64,000 nt of DNA from Sphagnum magellanicum (GCA_021904315.1 CM038918.1:5223349-5287348); one strand, 5' to 3'; shown: positions 10,936-22,708, counted from the stretch's first letter. Notes: generated from the sequence alone by a model not told the origin. Numbers and translations are program-made.

Positions 10936-12680
10936 TGAAAATTTGTTTCATCAACAAAGCTTATGTTTTATGTATCATCCATGTCACCAAATGGCAAAGT
11001 ACGTAACTTAGGATTTTTCTTATTCATATTTGTTCTATTTTTATTAGAATATGAACATAAATATTATAATGTAGTTGTATCAATGTTTGGTGTTTGTGGA
11101 TGTTTTAGCGTTTGGTTCCATTGTTTGATAAGTTTTTGAGGTTCAATGACAAAAAAATTGTCTTGAATTTTGATGTTTAATTTTTGTTTTGTCTTTTCCA
11201 TTATCTCTAAGTTTGTTGTTATTTTAGTGACGCATTTCTTTTCAAGTAAAAGGTTTTTTAATGTGTTTTAATTGCTTTTACTTTCTAAAATTTTAAATAG
11301 CCCATAATATGTGTTTCTTTTGGCAACACCCACGCCTTGAACATAGTATCGCACATATAGCATTGACCCAAAAAAAAAATCATTTTTTTCATGATACTTG
11401 CTAGGTATCATGGGGAAAAAAAGAAAAACAAAGGTGGCTCATGTCAAAAAATGAAATGCATGTCCATAAGAAGAGAAAATGCTTCATTTTCCAAAATGTC
11501 TTACCTTTCACATGAAGAAAAATTTCATGTAATAATGCACCATGCAAATACACTAAGAAATATCTATCAATGCTTTATGTGTAAGGTAATGCATGAAGGC
11601 TTAAACATTCTTGAAATGATGGCCTTTTAGGGCCAAACGCCAAGGGCCCATTATTTTGGGAATGCCCCAATGCAAGGGTGTTTCATGACATTGAAATTGA
11701 TGGATTTTAATCAAAAAAATAAATTTATTGTATCTAATGATAAATAATGGGTACCCTCAATATACCCATTGGGTAACAAAGAAAAACAAATAAATAAATG
11801 CAAGGCATTTCAAAGAACGAAATGCCTATAAAATGAAGCTTTCATTTTTTGAAATGCTCTAAGAGATCTTATGCATTGTAAGCACTCCTCCAACTACACT
11901 AGGAATGTTTTGGGGCTTTTCATGAATATGGAAATGAATACGGGTTGTGGTACGCTCACATTACAAGTTGGAGTTGACCTCACCTTGGATATTTTCAAGC
12001 ACATAGCCAACCCCTCTTACAGTATGATTGGTTGTCAAATTGCAAGTTACAACCCATAACCTTACATCTCCCTTTCATTTAAGGGTTAGGGCCTAATTTA
12101 CATGAGGGCATGGACCAAATTGCTCATGGGCCCAAGATTGAATGCTTTGGCCCAACAATGGGATTAACATGAAGTCATATATTATATTATTTTTATGAAT
12201 TGGGCTTAAGTCATGTAAACCTTTTTGGTCCAAATATAGGTCTAAAATCTTATCTTATCTCCTTCCTTTTAAGTTCATCATTCTCTTTCACACTAATTAT
12301 GCAAGAGTTTATGTTTTCTTCTTTGCTCTCACACTTTCTAACATTTTTTTCCCTTTGTTCATTTTTTTGAATATATTTATTTCACTCACACTTTCTATTC
12401 TTATTTCCTTTCATATTATTTACTTATTCATATTCATCTTTTTCAATCCCTTTCTTCTCTAGTGTTTCTTTTCACTTTTGAAGTACTCTTAGACCATGGA
12501 AGAAAAAAAACAAAACATCCTTATGACCTTTGTTCTTTTCATGGTCATCAAACATGTGATTCCAAGCATTTTGGCATTACAATAACTTGTCCTAATGAGC
12601 AAAATTTTGCATTGATAATTATCATTATTTTCATCGTGGAAAAAATAATCTAAGAAATAAAATGGTGTGGAGCTATGAAA
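10936..12680. other. Intergenic, nothing recognised
   Basis: AT-rich sequence with short chance frames only. A small inverted repeat, GGCATTTCAAAG...AACGAAATGCC, occurs near 11806-11828. No gene was recognised. Confidence 0.5.
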
Positions 12681-12689
12681 GGCTTAGAG

Positions 12690-13560
12690 GATTCATGGAG
12701 TGACACCTTTTGGGTTGTTTATATGAGAGAATGTTTTGCCAACATATGAGGTTCAACTACTTTAAAGTGTTTACATCAAGTGCTAGCTCTTGCAATGAGT
12801 AGAATAGATACAAATATGAAAGCATGTATTCTAGTGGAAACTAAGGTGCAATTACAGTTTCAAAATTGGGAAGTGGAAATACCTTGTTAGCTTGTGGTGA
12901 GATCTATGGGGTAACCATTGGTACAACTTATGTTAAAGAGTGTTGTGCAATAATTATAACCCTTTTGAAACCCCGTGTGTTTGAGAAGCCAACATTAGCC
13001 AAAATAATAATTATTGCAACATAATTTGAAGCCTTACATGGAATACTTTATGTACTTGGAACCATTGATAGTAGTCATATACCAATCATTGCACCTCCAA
13101 ATGGCTTTACCTCTTATCATAATAGAAAAATAAATATTCAATATTGCTACAAGGGGTAGTATATGCAAAATGAAAATTTTAGGATTATGATTTTGGGCAG
13201 GCAAGAAGAAACCATGATTGGGCATCGTTTGAAAAAACTAAAATTGGCAAAAGGACAATGAGCGGATCACTTTTACCTTACAAATTGATAGGTGATGTGG
13301 TTTACCCAATGCACCTTTCGTTTTATTCCCCATTTAAAGGCGAGAAGAATGGATTGTCTTCAGAATAAGCCTATTAGAATTTCAAACAATCTAGTACTTG
13401 AATGGCTATAGAAAGAGTAGTTGGAATGTTGAAAGGTAGATGGTGGATGTTATAAAAAAGGATTGATATGCCACTTCGCCATATACTAGACATTGTTATT
13501 ATAACTTGTTGTTTACATGTACACAACTTGTTCTTGTTACTAGACAATAACCTTTTACAT
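12690..13560 (+). pseudogene. PIF/Harbinger transposase (HARBI1-like, DDE_4) pseudogene
   Basis: Plus-strand translation, with stops and at least one frame change, gives the blocks of a Harbinger transposase in order. First is LGSGNTLLACGEIYGV and IGTTYVKECC (about 12,870-12,950). Next is the first catalytic Asp in GTIDSSHIPIIAPPNG followed by SYHNRK (about 13,060-13,125). Then come DYDF and HDWASFEKTKIG (about 13,185-13,250), the second Asp in LIGDVVYPMHLSFYSPFKGE (about 13,285-13,350), and the Glu in MAIERVVGMLKGRW (about 13,400-13,445). RIDMPLRHI and a C-terminal HVHNL block end it. At least five stop codons interrupt it (for example after YCYKG, after GLSSE and after WWML). Harbinger transposases cut and paste DNA with a DDE nuclease; this copy is dead. 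I could not find its terminal inverted repeats. Confidence 0.85.
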
Positions 13561-16500
13561 GGCTATATTAAAGGAGTTCAAAACAAATTTTCCAGAATCA
13601 AGCTTAGAATAGGAAAAAATATTAAGGTGACCTATTAGAATTTGTTGATTAAACAATCCATTTGAATGTCAACTTTTTCCAATAAAAAATTCAATTGTTG
13701 AATATTTTGCACCATGATAGACTTATTTTCCACCGCCTTGGTACCCATTGCAAGGGCTTGTCATGAAATTTTTATTTACATTTTAAAAATAAATTATGGT
13801 GTAATTACTTCTATTTTTGTCTTCATGTGATATCCATTTTGCACTTGTTCCATGTTTTCATGTTATAAATCCATATGAAAAGTAGAAGTCGAAACATGTT
13901 TGAAAACAACCCCTATTCTGCTCTAACAAAGATCCATGAAATCATAAAATGTGCACTCATGATGATCATTCCTTGAAACTTCATTTGTCATCTTGTCCTC
14001 TTTCTATTATTTGAAAAGGGTGTTGAATTTATTCTTACAAACAATGGTCACTTTTGAGAAATTGGGAATCAAAGCTAACAGTCACGTATGGAATGTTGTC
14101 CACACATCCACCCCTATTGAAAAGGAAAACAAGATTGCATGAGTATGGAAATGGATGGATTCAAAGTGGAACAACAAATTAACCTCTTTAGCCCCTGTGC
14201 AAAAAAATCATAACTCCTTGTTAATTTATTTGATTGACTTGAAATCTTTGAACAAAGTTGCATCATGAAGTGATGTACCATATTCAATTTGCAAAAAAAT
14301 AAATAAAAATAAAATAAAATCATTACATATAGTAAAGGACGTCGTGAAGCATCATTTCATCCATCTGTCTCGTCATCTATCCATCCAATCATCCATTCGT
14401 CCCATCATGGTCTATTTACTCTGATGAGGCAGATAAAGAATGGAATACAGACGTGGCGGAGAAAGCAATAGGAAGAGATGGCACACATGCCAAAGCCCTG
14501 TAATCATAAGCATCCATTAGAAACTGAGCCGACTACAAAAGGAATTCACCCCATCTCCTGTGGCCTTCTTGCCTTTTTGCCTTTCCGTTTCTTAGCTTCT
14601 ATAAGGAGAGCTCTTGCTTCCTCAAGCTCCACTTCGTCAAGACGTTGCTGACCATCATCCACACTATTTTGCCCTTGAAAAGTAAGGCGAAGCGAGAGAA
14701 GCTTAAGGGTTTAGATGATGCCCACTAATAGACAACTATTTTATGATCATCATCCATAATTCATTTAACATGTGAAATTTCCATTAATTGCATGGACAAA
14801 TCAACAATAGTTACTAGGAGGAATGGCTTTTGGGTCTAAAGTGCATGTTACGGGTAACACTCATGGAGGATGAAGGTCAAGCAACCACCACGTCTTCACT
14901 TGATAATTTCCAAACTATGGGGTCACATATGAGTATGACTGTCGATGTTTTGAAGGCAAACCTTGAGAGCCCATTTTCAAAGCGGTCTTTAGACCATACT
15001 CTTGCACGGTGTCTATTTGAACTTCAAATGGGTGTTAATATTGTTGGAACTTCATATGGGTGTTAACATTGTTGGAAACTAAAAAGTTCATTGCAATGTG
15101 AATGTCTACCTAATGTAGAATGTTGAGCATAACCATAATGTGCAATCATGATTTGAGTCTTGATTGTTGGAGGGGATTTGCAGCATTCAATGTGAATGAT
15201 GATGCTTTTCATGTACATACAAAAATGAAGGATAATAAGGCCAGTCAGGTTAGAAGGCTTTTTGCTACAAATTTGGAAGGCTCATGTAGAGGTTCTGGAA
15301 CAAATGGTTTGGAAGGCTATTTTAGACCTAAGAATGGTGATCTCTAGCATCTCACTCAGAATGGTGAGAAGATTAACACATGTATTGAAAATTTGCCTGA
15401 TGATAGGAGTCATAAACCTGTGATGCTTAGTATGGGGAAAATAGACCTAAATCATATTGGTGCTACCCCTAATTCCAAAGTAGAAATAGTTAAAGGCTCA
15501 GGTTTTGACAATTAGCCTACATATGAGGAACAATTATGATCATCAAATACACACACACTTGTGCATTAGGCACGAGGTTCAAACTAATTTTATTCAATTG
15601 ATCTCAAATTTTCAAATGTAGTTGCATCATGAACTAATGCACCATATCCAATTTAAAAAACTAAAAAAATCAAAACAAAAAAATTATGTTATTCCAAAGG
15701 AGAAGGACTCAAATTGAACAAAATTGGTTGAACCCCCTTTAGCCTTTTTGTGAACAACTTCATAACTTCTTGTCATTTTATTTAATTGACCTCAATTTTT
15801 CAAATATAGTTGCATCATGAAATGATGTACCATATGTAGTTTACAAAACTTTCAAAAAATTCAAAAAAAGAAAGATATAAAGACTTGAAATAAGACTTAC
15901 AGGTCTTATTATGAATGTTAGGTTTAGGGTTTCTAGCTCTAACCTTGGTTTTTGCCATTATTCAAAAAAATTAGCTCCATTTCACCACAAAGAGCAATCA
16001 AAGTTTCAACATTTCCATCAACCCAATTTTTCCTATCATTTTCCTTTCATACTCTACTTTGATTGTCTTTTTGGATGACTTTTTATGTTGAATTTGTTTT
16101 TTTAATGGAACACTGTTCAACATTTGAAGATCTTTGTCATCTTCATCTTTTTCTTCAATTGAATGCCTTCATTTTCTTTTCACCAATTTTGTTTTCCTGC
16201 TTCTTCCTCCACTTGTCCAATTTGTATTTACAAAAATCATGCTAAGGTCACAAAATGACTGGGAGCAACGCAGCTATGATTACTTCGATTTACTCACTCC
16301 TGATTAGATCGCGTCGTCTAGGAATCTCACAGGCCCATGTTACCCTGTTCTATTCGAAATCGTCAACTGTATGAAGAGTTCTCACCTCTCAACAACTATT
16401 TGTGAAGGAAATCGTTTGGATGGCAGAGTTGATTTGTTCAGAGATTCTGTCCATGAAGTTGTTTGAGGAATTGGGTACATAGTATTTTCTGAGGAACATC

Positions 16501-16695
16501 CATGGAGGAATGGTTGTTTCCATGGTTGCGGATTTCTCCTTAGTTTTCCTATCTAGGGTCCAGGGTTTTAGTTATTCTTTCCTTCTATTCTGATTCTTTG
16601 TTTTGATTTTTGTTGAAATTTTGGCGCTCCTCAATGTACAGGAATTGTTAGCCATCACTTGCTCCAAAAAACAACCTCCTGCAGCTCTGGAATTC
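13561..16695. other. Intergenic with short dispersed repeats, no firm gene
   Basis: No gene was recognised. Contains three related AT-rich repeats (see separate entry). At 14546-14690 on the minus strand there is a short open frame rich in Glu/Ala/Lys, containing ARALLIEAKKRKGKKARRP. It looks like it could be the end of a coding exon, but I cannot assign it. Confidence 0.45.
14178..15870. repeat. Three dispersed copies of a ~100-bp repeat
   Basis: Units at about 14,178-14,320, 15,571-15,670 and 15,725-15,870 share the core TTGCATCATGA, then a short spacer, TG(T/C)ACCATAT and an A-rich tail. The first and third also share the preceding TAACT(C/T)CTTGT and the stretch around it. They lie in the same orientation. 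This looks like a degenerate short interspersed repeat; the A-rich tail would fit a SINE, but no pol III boxes were identified. Confidence 0.55.
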
Positions 16696-17524
16696 TGACG
16701 CACTCCCAAGTCCCGGGGTGAACCCACTTGAGGGTTCACCAAAGTATAGTTGCGGAAAGTTGGGACTTGGAAGGCGCTCCCGGCTTCCAACTCTAAAAAG
16801 GGGTAGAGGGTCGAGTTGGGAGCCCAGGGATTAGACTAGGAAGAGGTATTAGTTGATCAAGCTTGAATTTGCATCAAAACAAACCACGAAGTGGTTAGTT
16901 CACATTTCCGGGACACCTTTGGGTGTTGGGACAAGCCACGGGCACTTCGGACCACAAGACACACCACGGCCCGGACTTGGGGGAAGCCACCACCTTCCCC
17001 CATATAGTATACTTTGTGACGCTCCGCTGAGGTTACATCCAAATGGCTCTTTTTCCCGGGACTCCCAAGTTGGAGTCCCGAAATTGTCCCGAAACTGTCC
17101 CGGGTGGAGTCCCGGGACTTTGGGAGCTCATAACTCCCGACTGCCAGGTCTGATCGCGACGAGGTCTGAACCAAAGTTGTAGCCCTCGTCGAGATCTTTT
17201 CAACACGTATTGCACTTTTAATTCGGACGTCGGGAAGAGGTCGATTCCCAACTTTTAGTGGTCGGGAGTCAAACTGCCAGTTTGACTCCCGACCCTTCTT
17301 TTGCCCATAACTTGGGCGACAGATGTCCAAATGGCCAATGCGAGGCCATTTTCGATATCTACGCTTCAAGACCTTTCCAATGACACCAAGAACACCCCCA
17401 TGCAAGGTGTTTTGGGCCTTGGTGTCGAGCTCCAAACATTCGGGAGTCTCGAAGGACTCCAAGTCTTCACTTTTTCCAAGTGTTGGGCTTCATCCCCACA
17501 CTTGGCCAAAGTAGGGTTGCGATA
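16696..17524 (-). mobile_element. Solo LTR of the chromovirus family
   Basis: 829 bp, collinear throughout with the LTRs of the complete element. It is flanked by the perfect 5-bp duplication AATTC at 16691-16695 and 17525-17529. The terminal CA has changed to TA. No internal sequence is present, so it arose by LTR-LTR recombination after insertion. It lies about 410 bp upstream of the first recognisable exon of a choline-transporter-like gene and may have contributed to that gene's decay. Strand is given by analogy with the coding copy. Confidence 0.92.
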
Positions 17525-17935
17525 AATTCTATGAATGGAGTGCAGATTCAGTCTGGTAGTATATTGCCACAGGTGGTGCACGACACATTGTCTACTCCCT
17601 TTGCAATTTTCTATGTAAGTCGAAACCCCAAATTGGATTAATTCTTGGTCGGATCATTCAATTGCGCAGGGAGTCTGACTTTTGGTGATTTTAAACTGTT
17701 GCAGATTAACTCATCTCAATCTATAGAGGATTGCATGATAATCAGATCTTTTTGTGGGTTGAGGAATTGAATTGATTGGTGTTTTATGTTACTGTTATTC
17801 CCAGAGATATATGGCAGATATGGGACGAGCATGGCCTGTTTTGTTTGTGTGTGAGGGATTACTACCAATGCTACTATGCATGTTATGGCTAATTACAATC
17901 CGCTATTATGTGGGTGTGGTCACATGGCTTTGCAG

Positions 17936-18506
17936 GAATTGGAACATTTGAAGGCGTTGGCAATTATAATGACTTTGGTTGTTTTTCTGAAAGTTGTTAT
18001 GACGTTTGTTCTCCTGAAGCGTGTAACTGAGGCCCTGTCCATAACCAAGGTGCACTAGTTTCTAACTTTGCAGGATATTAATTCAATTTTCCTTGATGTA
18101 CTTGTTTCTTTGTTTTATGGCATGAGGTTCTATTTAAAGAATTGAAGACCTAAGGTTGAGTAATACCTGCGGTTGTTGCATATGGGCTGAACAAGGTACT
18201 TGTGAAACTTGTGAGCTTGGAAATGCAGGTGACAGTGCAGGCAATTGGGGCAGTGCCGAGCTTGGTTGTATACCCTGCTATTCCATTTATCGCATTTGGG
18301 TTTTTTTTCATTTATTGGTTATCTGCACTACTCTATTTGTTTAGCGCTGGTCAAATCCGGCAAAACAATTGCACATACAACAGCTGTGCATCATATGATT
18401 TATACTCGCAGACTGTCACAGATCTGGCTACTGTGGTTACACTTTGCATTCTACTCACAACATTGTGTGGGCCATTTTGTACCACATGTTTGTTTTGTTT
18501 TGGGCC
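17936..18506 (+). pseudogene. Choline-transporter-like (CTL/SLC44) gene fragment
   Basis: Two exons join in phase. Exon 17936-18049 encodes a membrane helix ending in LLKRVTEALSITK, with TTTGCAG before it and GT after it. Exon 18229-about 18,400 encodes VTVQAIGAVPSLVVYPAIPF, then FIYWLSALLYLFSAGQIRQN and a Cys-containing loop. This matches the SLC44 pattern of a helix, AxxLxK-A-xxxPSL-FP, and a helix ending LYLxSAG. Past about 18,410 the homology (CGYTLHSTHNIVWAILYHMF) continues in another frame, so there is a frameshift. Homology stops at 18506, where telomere-like CCCTAAA units begin. The upstream exons are not identifiable and the solo LTR lies just upstream. CTL proteins are plasma-membrane or organelle choline carriers with about ten helices; only three or four are present here. 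Confidence 0.72.
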
Positions 18507-18530
18507 TAAACCCTAAACCCTAAACCCTCC
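18505..18530. repeat. Interstitial telomere-like repeat (CCCTAAA, ~3 units)
   Basis: About three tandem CCCTAAA units sit exactly where recognisable choline-transporter homology ends. Shorter versions occur in introns and UTRs elsewhere in the window. Confidence 0.8.
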
Positions 18531-18659
18531 TGAATCGGAATGTACAACAATATTGGAAGCGATAAGCTTATCATTGGACACGAACAAGTTTAAGACTATT
18601 CCTGATTATACTCAAGTTCGAGATTATATTTGATATTATGGATGAATATCATTTGCAAA

Positions 18660-19610
18660 TTTTCAAATATTGAAGTTTCGAAGATATAAGTTAACATTAA
18701 ATTATTTCAATTTTTTTTTGAATTCCATATCTATTATAAGAGATTTTTTTACTGTTGTTCCGGTTCCTCAAACTTTTATCTTTTTATTTTTATTATTTTT
18801 ATGTGTTTTCTGTTTTTATAATTATTTTGTATTTATAAGTTTTATTTTTTTCTTATTTTCTACTCTTTAATTGGTTTCTTCTTTTTTGTAAAATTATATT
18901 TTCTTTTAAAATTATTTTACTGTATTTCCCTTTCCTTGTTTCATTTTTTTTCATTCCTTTTTTATAGTTTTTTGTGGTCTTATTTTCTTTTTGTTTATGT
19001 TTGTTTCATGTTTTAATTTTTTCTATTCTTATTTTGTCTATCTTCATTTTTTTCTATTTTCATGCATTTATTTATTTATTTTGTTTATATTTTTTTTTGA
19101 AAAAAGTCTAGTTTTTCTAATATGTTTTATAATAAAAATAATTTATTATTATTATTTTTTTCTTTGATTAGATGCAGGTTTGAAGTTTGGAAAAAGAAGA
19201 CAAAACTATGGTTTTTTTTCTCTTTCTTTTGCTTTCTGTTTTGTTTCTTATATTTTGTCATCTATTTTTTAATTTTCTTTTTAAGATTATTTTACTATAT
19301 TTCCCTTTTTTGTTTCATGTTTAAATATATTTATGTTATATGTTTTCATTTTGTTTCTACTTTTAAGTGTTTAAATTATTTTTCTAATTGTCAAAGTGTT
19401 TTTTTTTTTTCCTAAGTTTTTTCCCCTTTTAAAATATATATTTGTTCTGTTTTTTTCTTTTTTGTTACAACTTTGTTTCATTTTATTTATTTATTAATAA
19501 CTTGTCTTCTTTTTTTTTCATTTGAAATTTTTTGTGTTGTTTTAAAAAGACTTCTTCTCTCGTTTCTCATTTTTTTCAACAATTTTTAGTTTTTTTAAAT
19601 TAGTTTTTAG
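18660..19610. repeat. ~950-bp T-rich, strand-asymmetric low-complexity tract
   Basis: The plus strand is dominated by T, with A and occasional C or G, and very few purine runs. There is no convincing coding frame, and the short Phe-rich frames in it are a by-product of composition. It separates the transporter remnant from the copia remnant. Confidence 0.7.
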
Positions 19611-19749
19611 CTTTAGCCTGCCTGCAAACCCCAAAACCCAACTGGATGGCCTCCTCCCCTCCGCCCGCCACCCCTCTTCTCTGATTCTCTATAACCGCCC
19701 TCATCATCGTGTCACTGCAGCCACAACTGTGACCTCATTTTCTTCTTCA

Positions 19750-19806
19750 TCTTCTTGACGGATGGATGCACTGGACGGATGGACGGATCGATGACGGGAC
19801 GGATGG
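19750..19806. repeat. GGACGGATGG-type microsatellite
   Basis: Degenerate tandem units of GGACGGATG/GGATGG directly abut the outer end of the copia LTR. A related CATCCATC-rich stretch is at 14,350-14,405. Confidence 0.6.
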
Positions 19807-20257
19807 TATTGGAAACAACTTGAAAACAAGCAAGAAATGAAAGCTTCAAGGTTCATGAAATGGAACAATTGTATTAACTAAAAAGAAGATTCCAAAGGTT
19901 GTATGCTTCAAATGCTATAATCATAAAACTATGGCTTGCAACAACTAACAAAGCTTGAAGGCTCTATGTGCACTCAAAAACCATGAAAGGAGAGAATGAA
20001 GGACAACTCAAAACCACTCCATTATATACTATCTATTAACCTTAAAGTAGCCGCCACTTAACCCTAACCTATCCGCCGCCTAACCCTAACCCTAGCCGCC
20101 ACCAAACCCTAGCCCTAGCCGCCGCCAAACCCTAAGTAGTCTCCACTTCTAAACCCTAACCTAACTACTACAAGGATGTGAATATTATTCATCCTTTTGA
20201 TGAATGTTTAACACATTCATCAACATTGGGAGTTAGAAATGAATAATATTTCTAACA
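19807..20257 (-). repeat. 3' LTR of the copia remnant
   Basis: In element sense it starts TGTTAGAAAT right after the polypurine tract AGAGTGGGAG (20258-20267), just past the RNase H stop. The outer end is best placed at TTTCCAATA (19807), assuming the terminal CA has mutated. It contains an internal array of AACCCTA and GCCGCC units at about 20,045-20,165. The outer border is less certain than the inner one. Confidence 0.7.
20045..20165. repeat. AACCCTA/GCCGCC repeat array inside the copia LTR
   Basis: Imperfect tandem units combining CCTAACCCTA with GCCGCC(A/G)CC, six or more units. They resemble telobox sequence and lie in the transcribed leader or trailer of the element. Confidence 0.7.
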
Positions 20258-20268
20258 CTCCCACTCTA

Positions 20269-22289
20269 TGAAGTTTCTAATCCGAACATGGTTATCAATT
20301 TGTAATGTCGTTCTTTTGATAATGCCTTGGTAAGCACATCCGCCACCATCTCTTCCGTTAAACAATATTCGAACATAGCTTCGCCATTTTCAACTCGTTC
20401 TCGAACAAAGTGATGTTGAACATCAATGTGCTTTGTTCGAGCATGTTGCGTGGGATTCTTCGTCAATGATATTGCACCTTGGTTGTCGCATCGAATCACC
20501 ATCGCCTTCTTCTCTTTCATGTACCTTAATTCTTTCATGAACTTCGTCATCCATATGGTTTCCTTGGTAGCTTGTGTACTTGCCATGTATTCTGCCGCCG
20601 TGGTTGACAAAACGATTGTGGGTTGTCGTTTGCTATTCCACGAAGTGGCTCCACCTCCCATCATGAATACAAACCTTGTGGTGGATCTCCTATCCCAAGG
20701 TCACCGGCCTAATCTGCATCACAATATCCGACCACATCTTGGGGTGATAATCCTCCGAAGCATAATTTGAATTGTAATGTGCCTTGCAAGTATCGAAAAA
20801 TGTGTTTCACCGCAATCCAATGTTCTAGGCTTGGATTGGCCATGTGTTGACTAACCACGCTTATTGGGTATGCCAAATCGGATCGAGTACACAACATGGC
20901 ATACATCAAGGATCCCACGGCTTGTTGATAAGGAACCTTCACCATTTCATCATCCTTATTCACATTCTTCTTCAACTTCGTCTTGGGATCAAGTGGCACT
21001 CCAATGGGTTTGCAATCCTCCATGCGAAAGCATTTGAGAATTTCCTTGAGGTACCCAATTTGGTTGATGTAAAGAAGACGTTGTGCACGATCCCTTTCCA
21101 CTTCCATGTTAAGGAAAAAATGCAAATCGCCATGATCTTTCATTTCGAACTTTCTCGAAAGTTCTTCCTTCACTTGCAAAAGCTTGTCCTTATTATTGCA
21201 CACCAAGATGAGATCATCGATTTAGACGACGATGAAAAATTTCACATCCTCCATTTGCGCAACATACATAGTAAAGTCCGCATCACTTCTCGTAAATTCT
21301 ATGCTTTTCAAAAAAACGTCTAGCTTTTGGTTCCAAGCCCTTGGAAATTGTTTCAAGCCATACAATGATTTGTGAAGCTTACACACAAGATGTTCCCCTT
21401 CATGTGTGAATCCTTTGGGTTGTTCCATGTAGATCTCCTCTTCAAGGTCAACATTGAGAAATGCGGTTTTGACGTCCATTTGATGAATCTCCATGTCTTC
21501 AATGGCCGCAAGTGCAAGGATACAACAAATTGACACAAACTTTGCAACGGGTGCAAAAGTTTCATTGTAATCAACTCCAAATGTTTGGGTGAAACCTCTT
21601 GCCACAAGTCTTGCCTTGTACCATTCGACTTCACCATGGACCCCATGTTTGATTTTGAACACCCATTTGTAAAAAATGGGTTTTCTACCCTTGGGGAGTG
21701 GCACCAAGGACCAAGTGTTGTTGACAAGAAGAGAGTCGTATTCTTCTTGCATGGCAATCTCCCACTTCTTCGCATCTTCGCCATTCAACGCCTCTTCCAC
21801 GGTTTGGGGTTCTTCTGAAAATGCTATGGTGGCTCGTTCCACCTCTTTGGCGGCCACCCACCAATCACGAGGCCACTCCTTACGTTGTTTTTGGGGCCTT
21901 TCTCTTGGTCCATCTTGTTGTGGTTCATTCAAACCCTCATTTTGTGATGAAGCAAATTCTTCTTCCGAAGAAGAATTTGTTGTAGATTCATCACCTTCCA
22001 CGTCTTCCGCGGGTCTTGCCTTCAAAGATATAGGATTAACATCCTTCATAAGTTCATCGACTTCATCCACAACAAGGTGTTCTATTTGGTTTGCAAGGGG
22101 TCTCTTATCACGAACACCTTCTACTTCTTCCATCCCTTCAAGGAACACAACATCTCGACTCTTAATAATTCTTTTGGTTTCTAGACACATTAAGCGATGC
22201 TTTCGTCCCTTCACAATACCCTATAAACACACAAGGTATGGATTTGGACTCTAGTTTGCTTCTCTTTTCATCTCGAATGTGTGCAAATG
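20269..22289 (-). pseudogene. copia pol remnant: integrase C-end, RT, RNase H
   Basis: From the right: HIRDEKRSKL...CVFIGYCEG (integrase C-terminal block), then a frame change, then DVVFLEG and a Ser/Glu-rich linker. Reverse transcriptase follows with WVFKIK, VARGFTQ, QMDVKTAFLN and LYGLKQ. At the catalytic YIDD, the Tyr codon is TAA (21222-21224), directly before IDDLILV. A second stop, TAG at 20709-20711, replaces the Trp after GYCDAD. A one-base deletion just downstream shifts the RNase H part (SWNSKRQPTIVLSTTAAEY..., CDNQGAISLTKNP, KHIDVQHHFVRE). Copia pol normally copies and integrates the element; at least four lesions kill this copy. Confidence 0.9.
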
Positions 22290-22708
22290 TGACACGCTCC
22301 CAAGTCACGGGGTGAAACCCACTTGAGGGTTTCACAAAGTTAAGTTGCAAAAAGTTGAAACTTGGTAGCACGCTCCCGGCTTCCAACTCTATAAAGGGGT
22401 AGAGGGTCGAGTTGGGAGCCCAGGGATTAGACTAGGAAGAAGATTTAGTAGATTAAGCATGAATCTTCATCAAAACAAACCACCAAGTGGTTAGTTCACA
22501 TTTCCGGGACACCCTTGGGTGTTGGGACAAGCCACGGGCACTTTGGACCACGAAACACACCACAACCCAGACTCGGGGGAAGCCACCACCTTCCCCCATA
22601 TAGTATACTCTGCGACGCTCCGCGGAGGCTACATCCAAGTTGGAGTCCCGAAATTGTCCCGAAACTGTCCTGGGTGGAGTCCCAGGACTTTGGGAGCTCA
22701 TAACTCCC
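22290..22708 (-). mobile_element. Truncated LTR of the chromovirus family
   Basis: Collinear with the first ~440 bp of the solo LTR at 16696 but lacking a ~24-bp internal block after TACATCCAAG. It ends at 22708 in the middle of the LTR. The left border is the true LTR end (TGACACG) and cuts the copia integrase frame. This suggests insertion into the copia element, then a deletion that removed the rest of the LTR together with the copia 5' half. Confidence 0.85.

Larger units (their letters stand above)
19807..22289 (-). mobile_element. Truncated, decayed Ty1/copia retrotransposon (3' half)
   Basis: Minus-strand remnant holding the end of integrase, reverse transcriptase and RNase H, then a polypurine tract and one LTR. 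The 5' LTR, gag, protease and most of integrase are missing. At 22289-22290 it ends abruptly against a truncated chromovirus LTR. The order of domains (integrase before RT) is the copia order. Confidence 0.88.

Noticed and set aside
18505-18530. Chromosome end
   Set aside because: Only about three telomere-like units, with unrelated DNA on both sides.
20426-21323. Plus-strand ORFs across the copia remnant
   Set aside because: Antisense shadows of the RT and RNase H coding strand.
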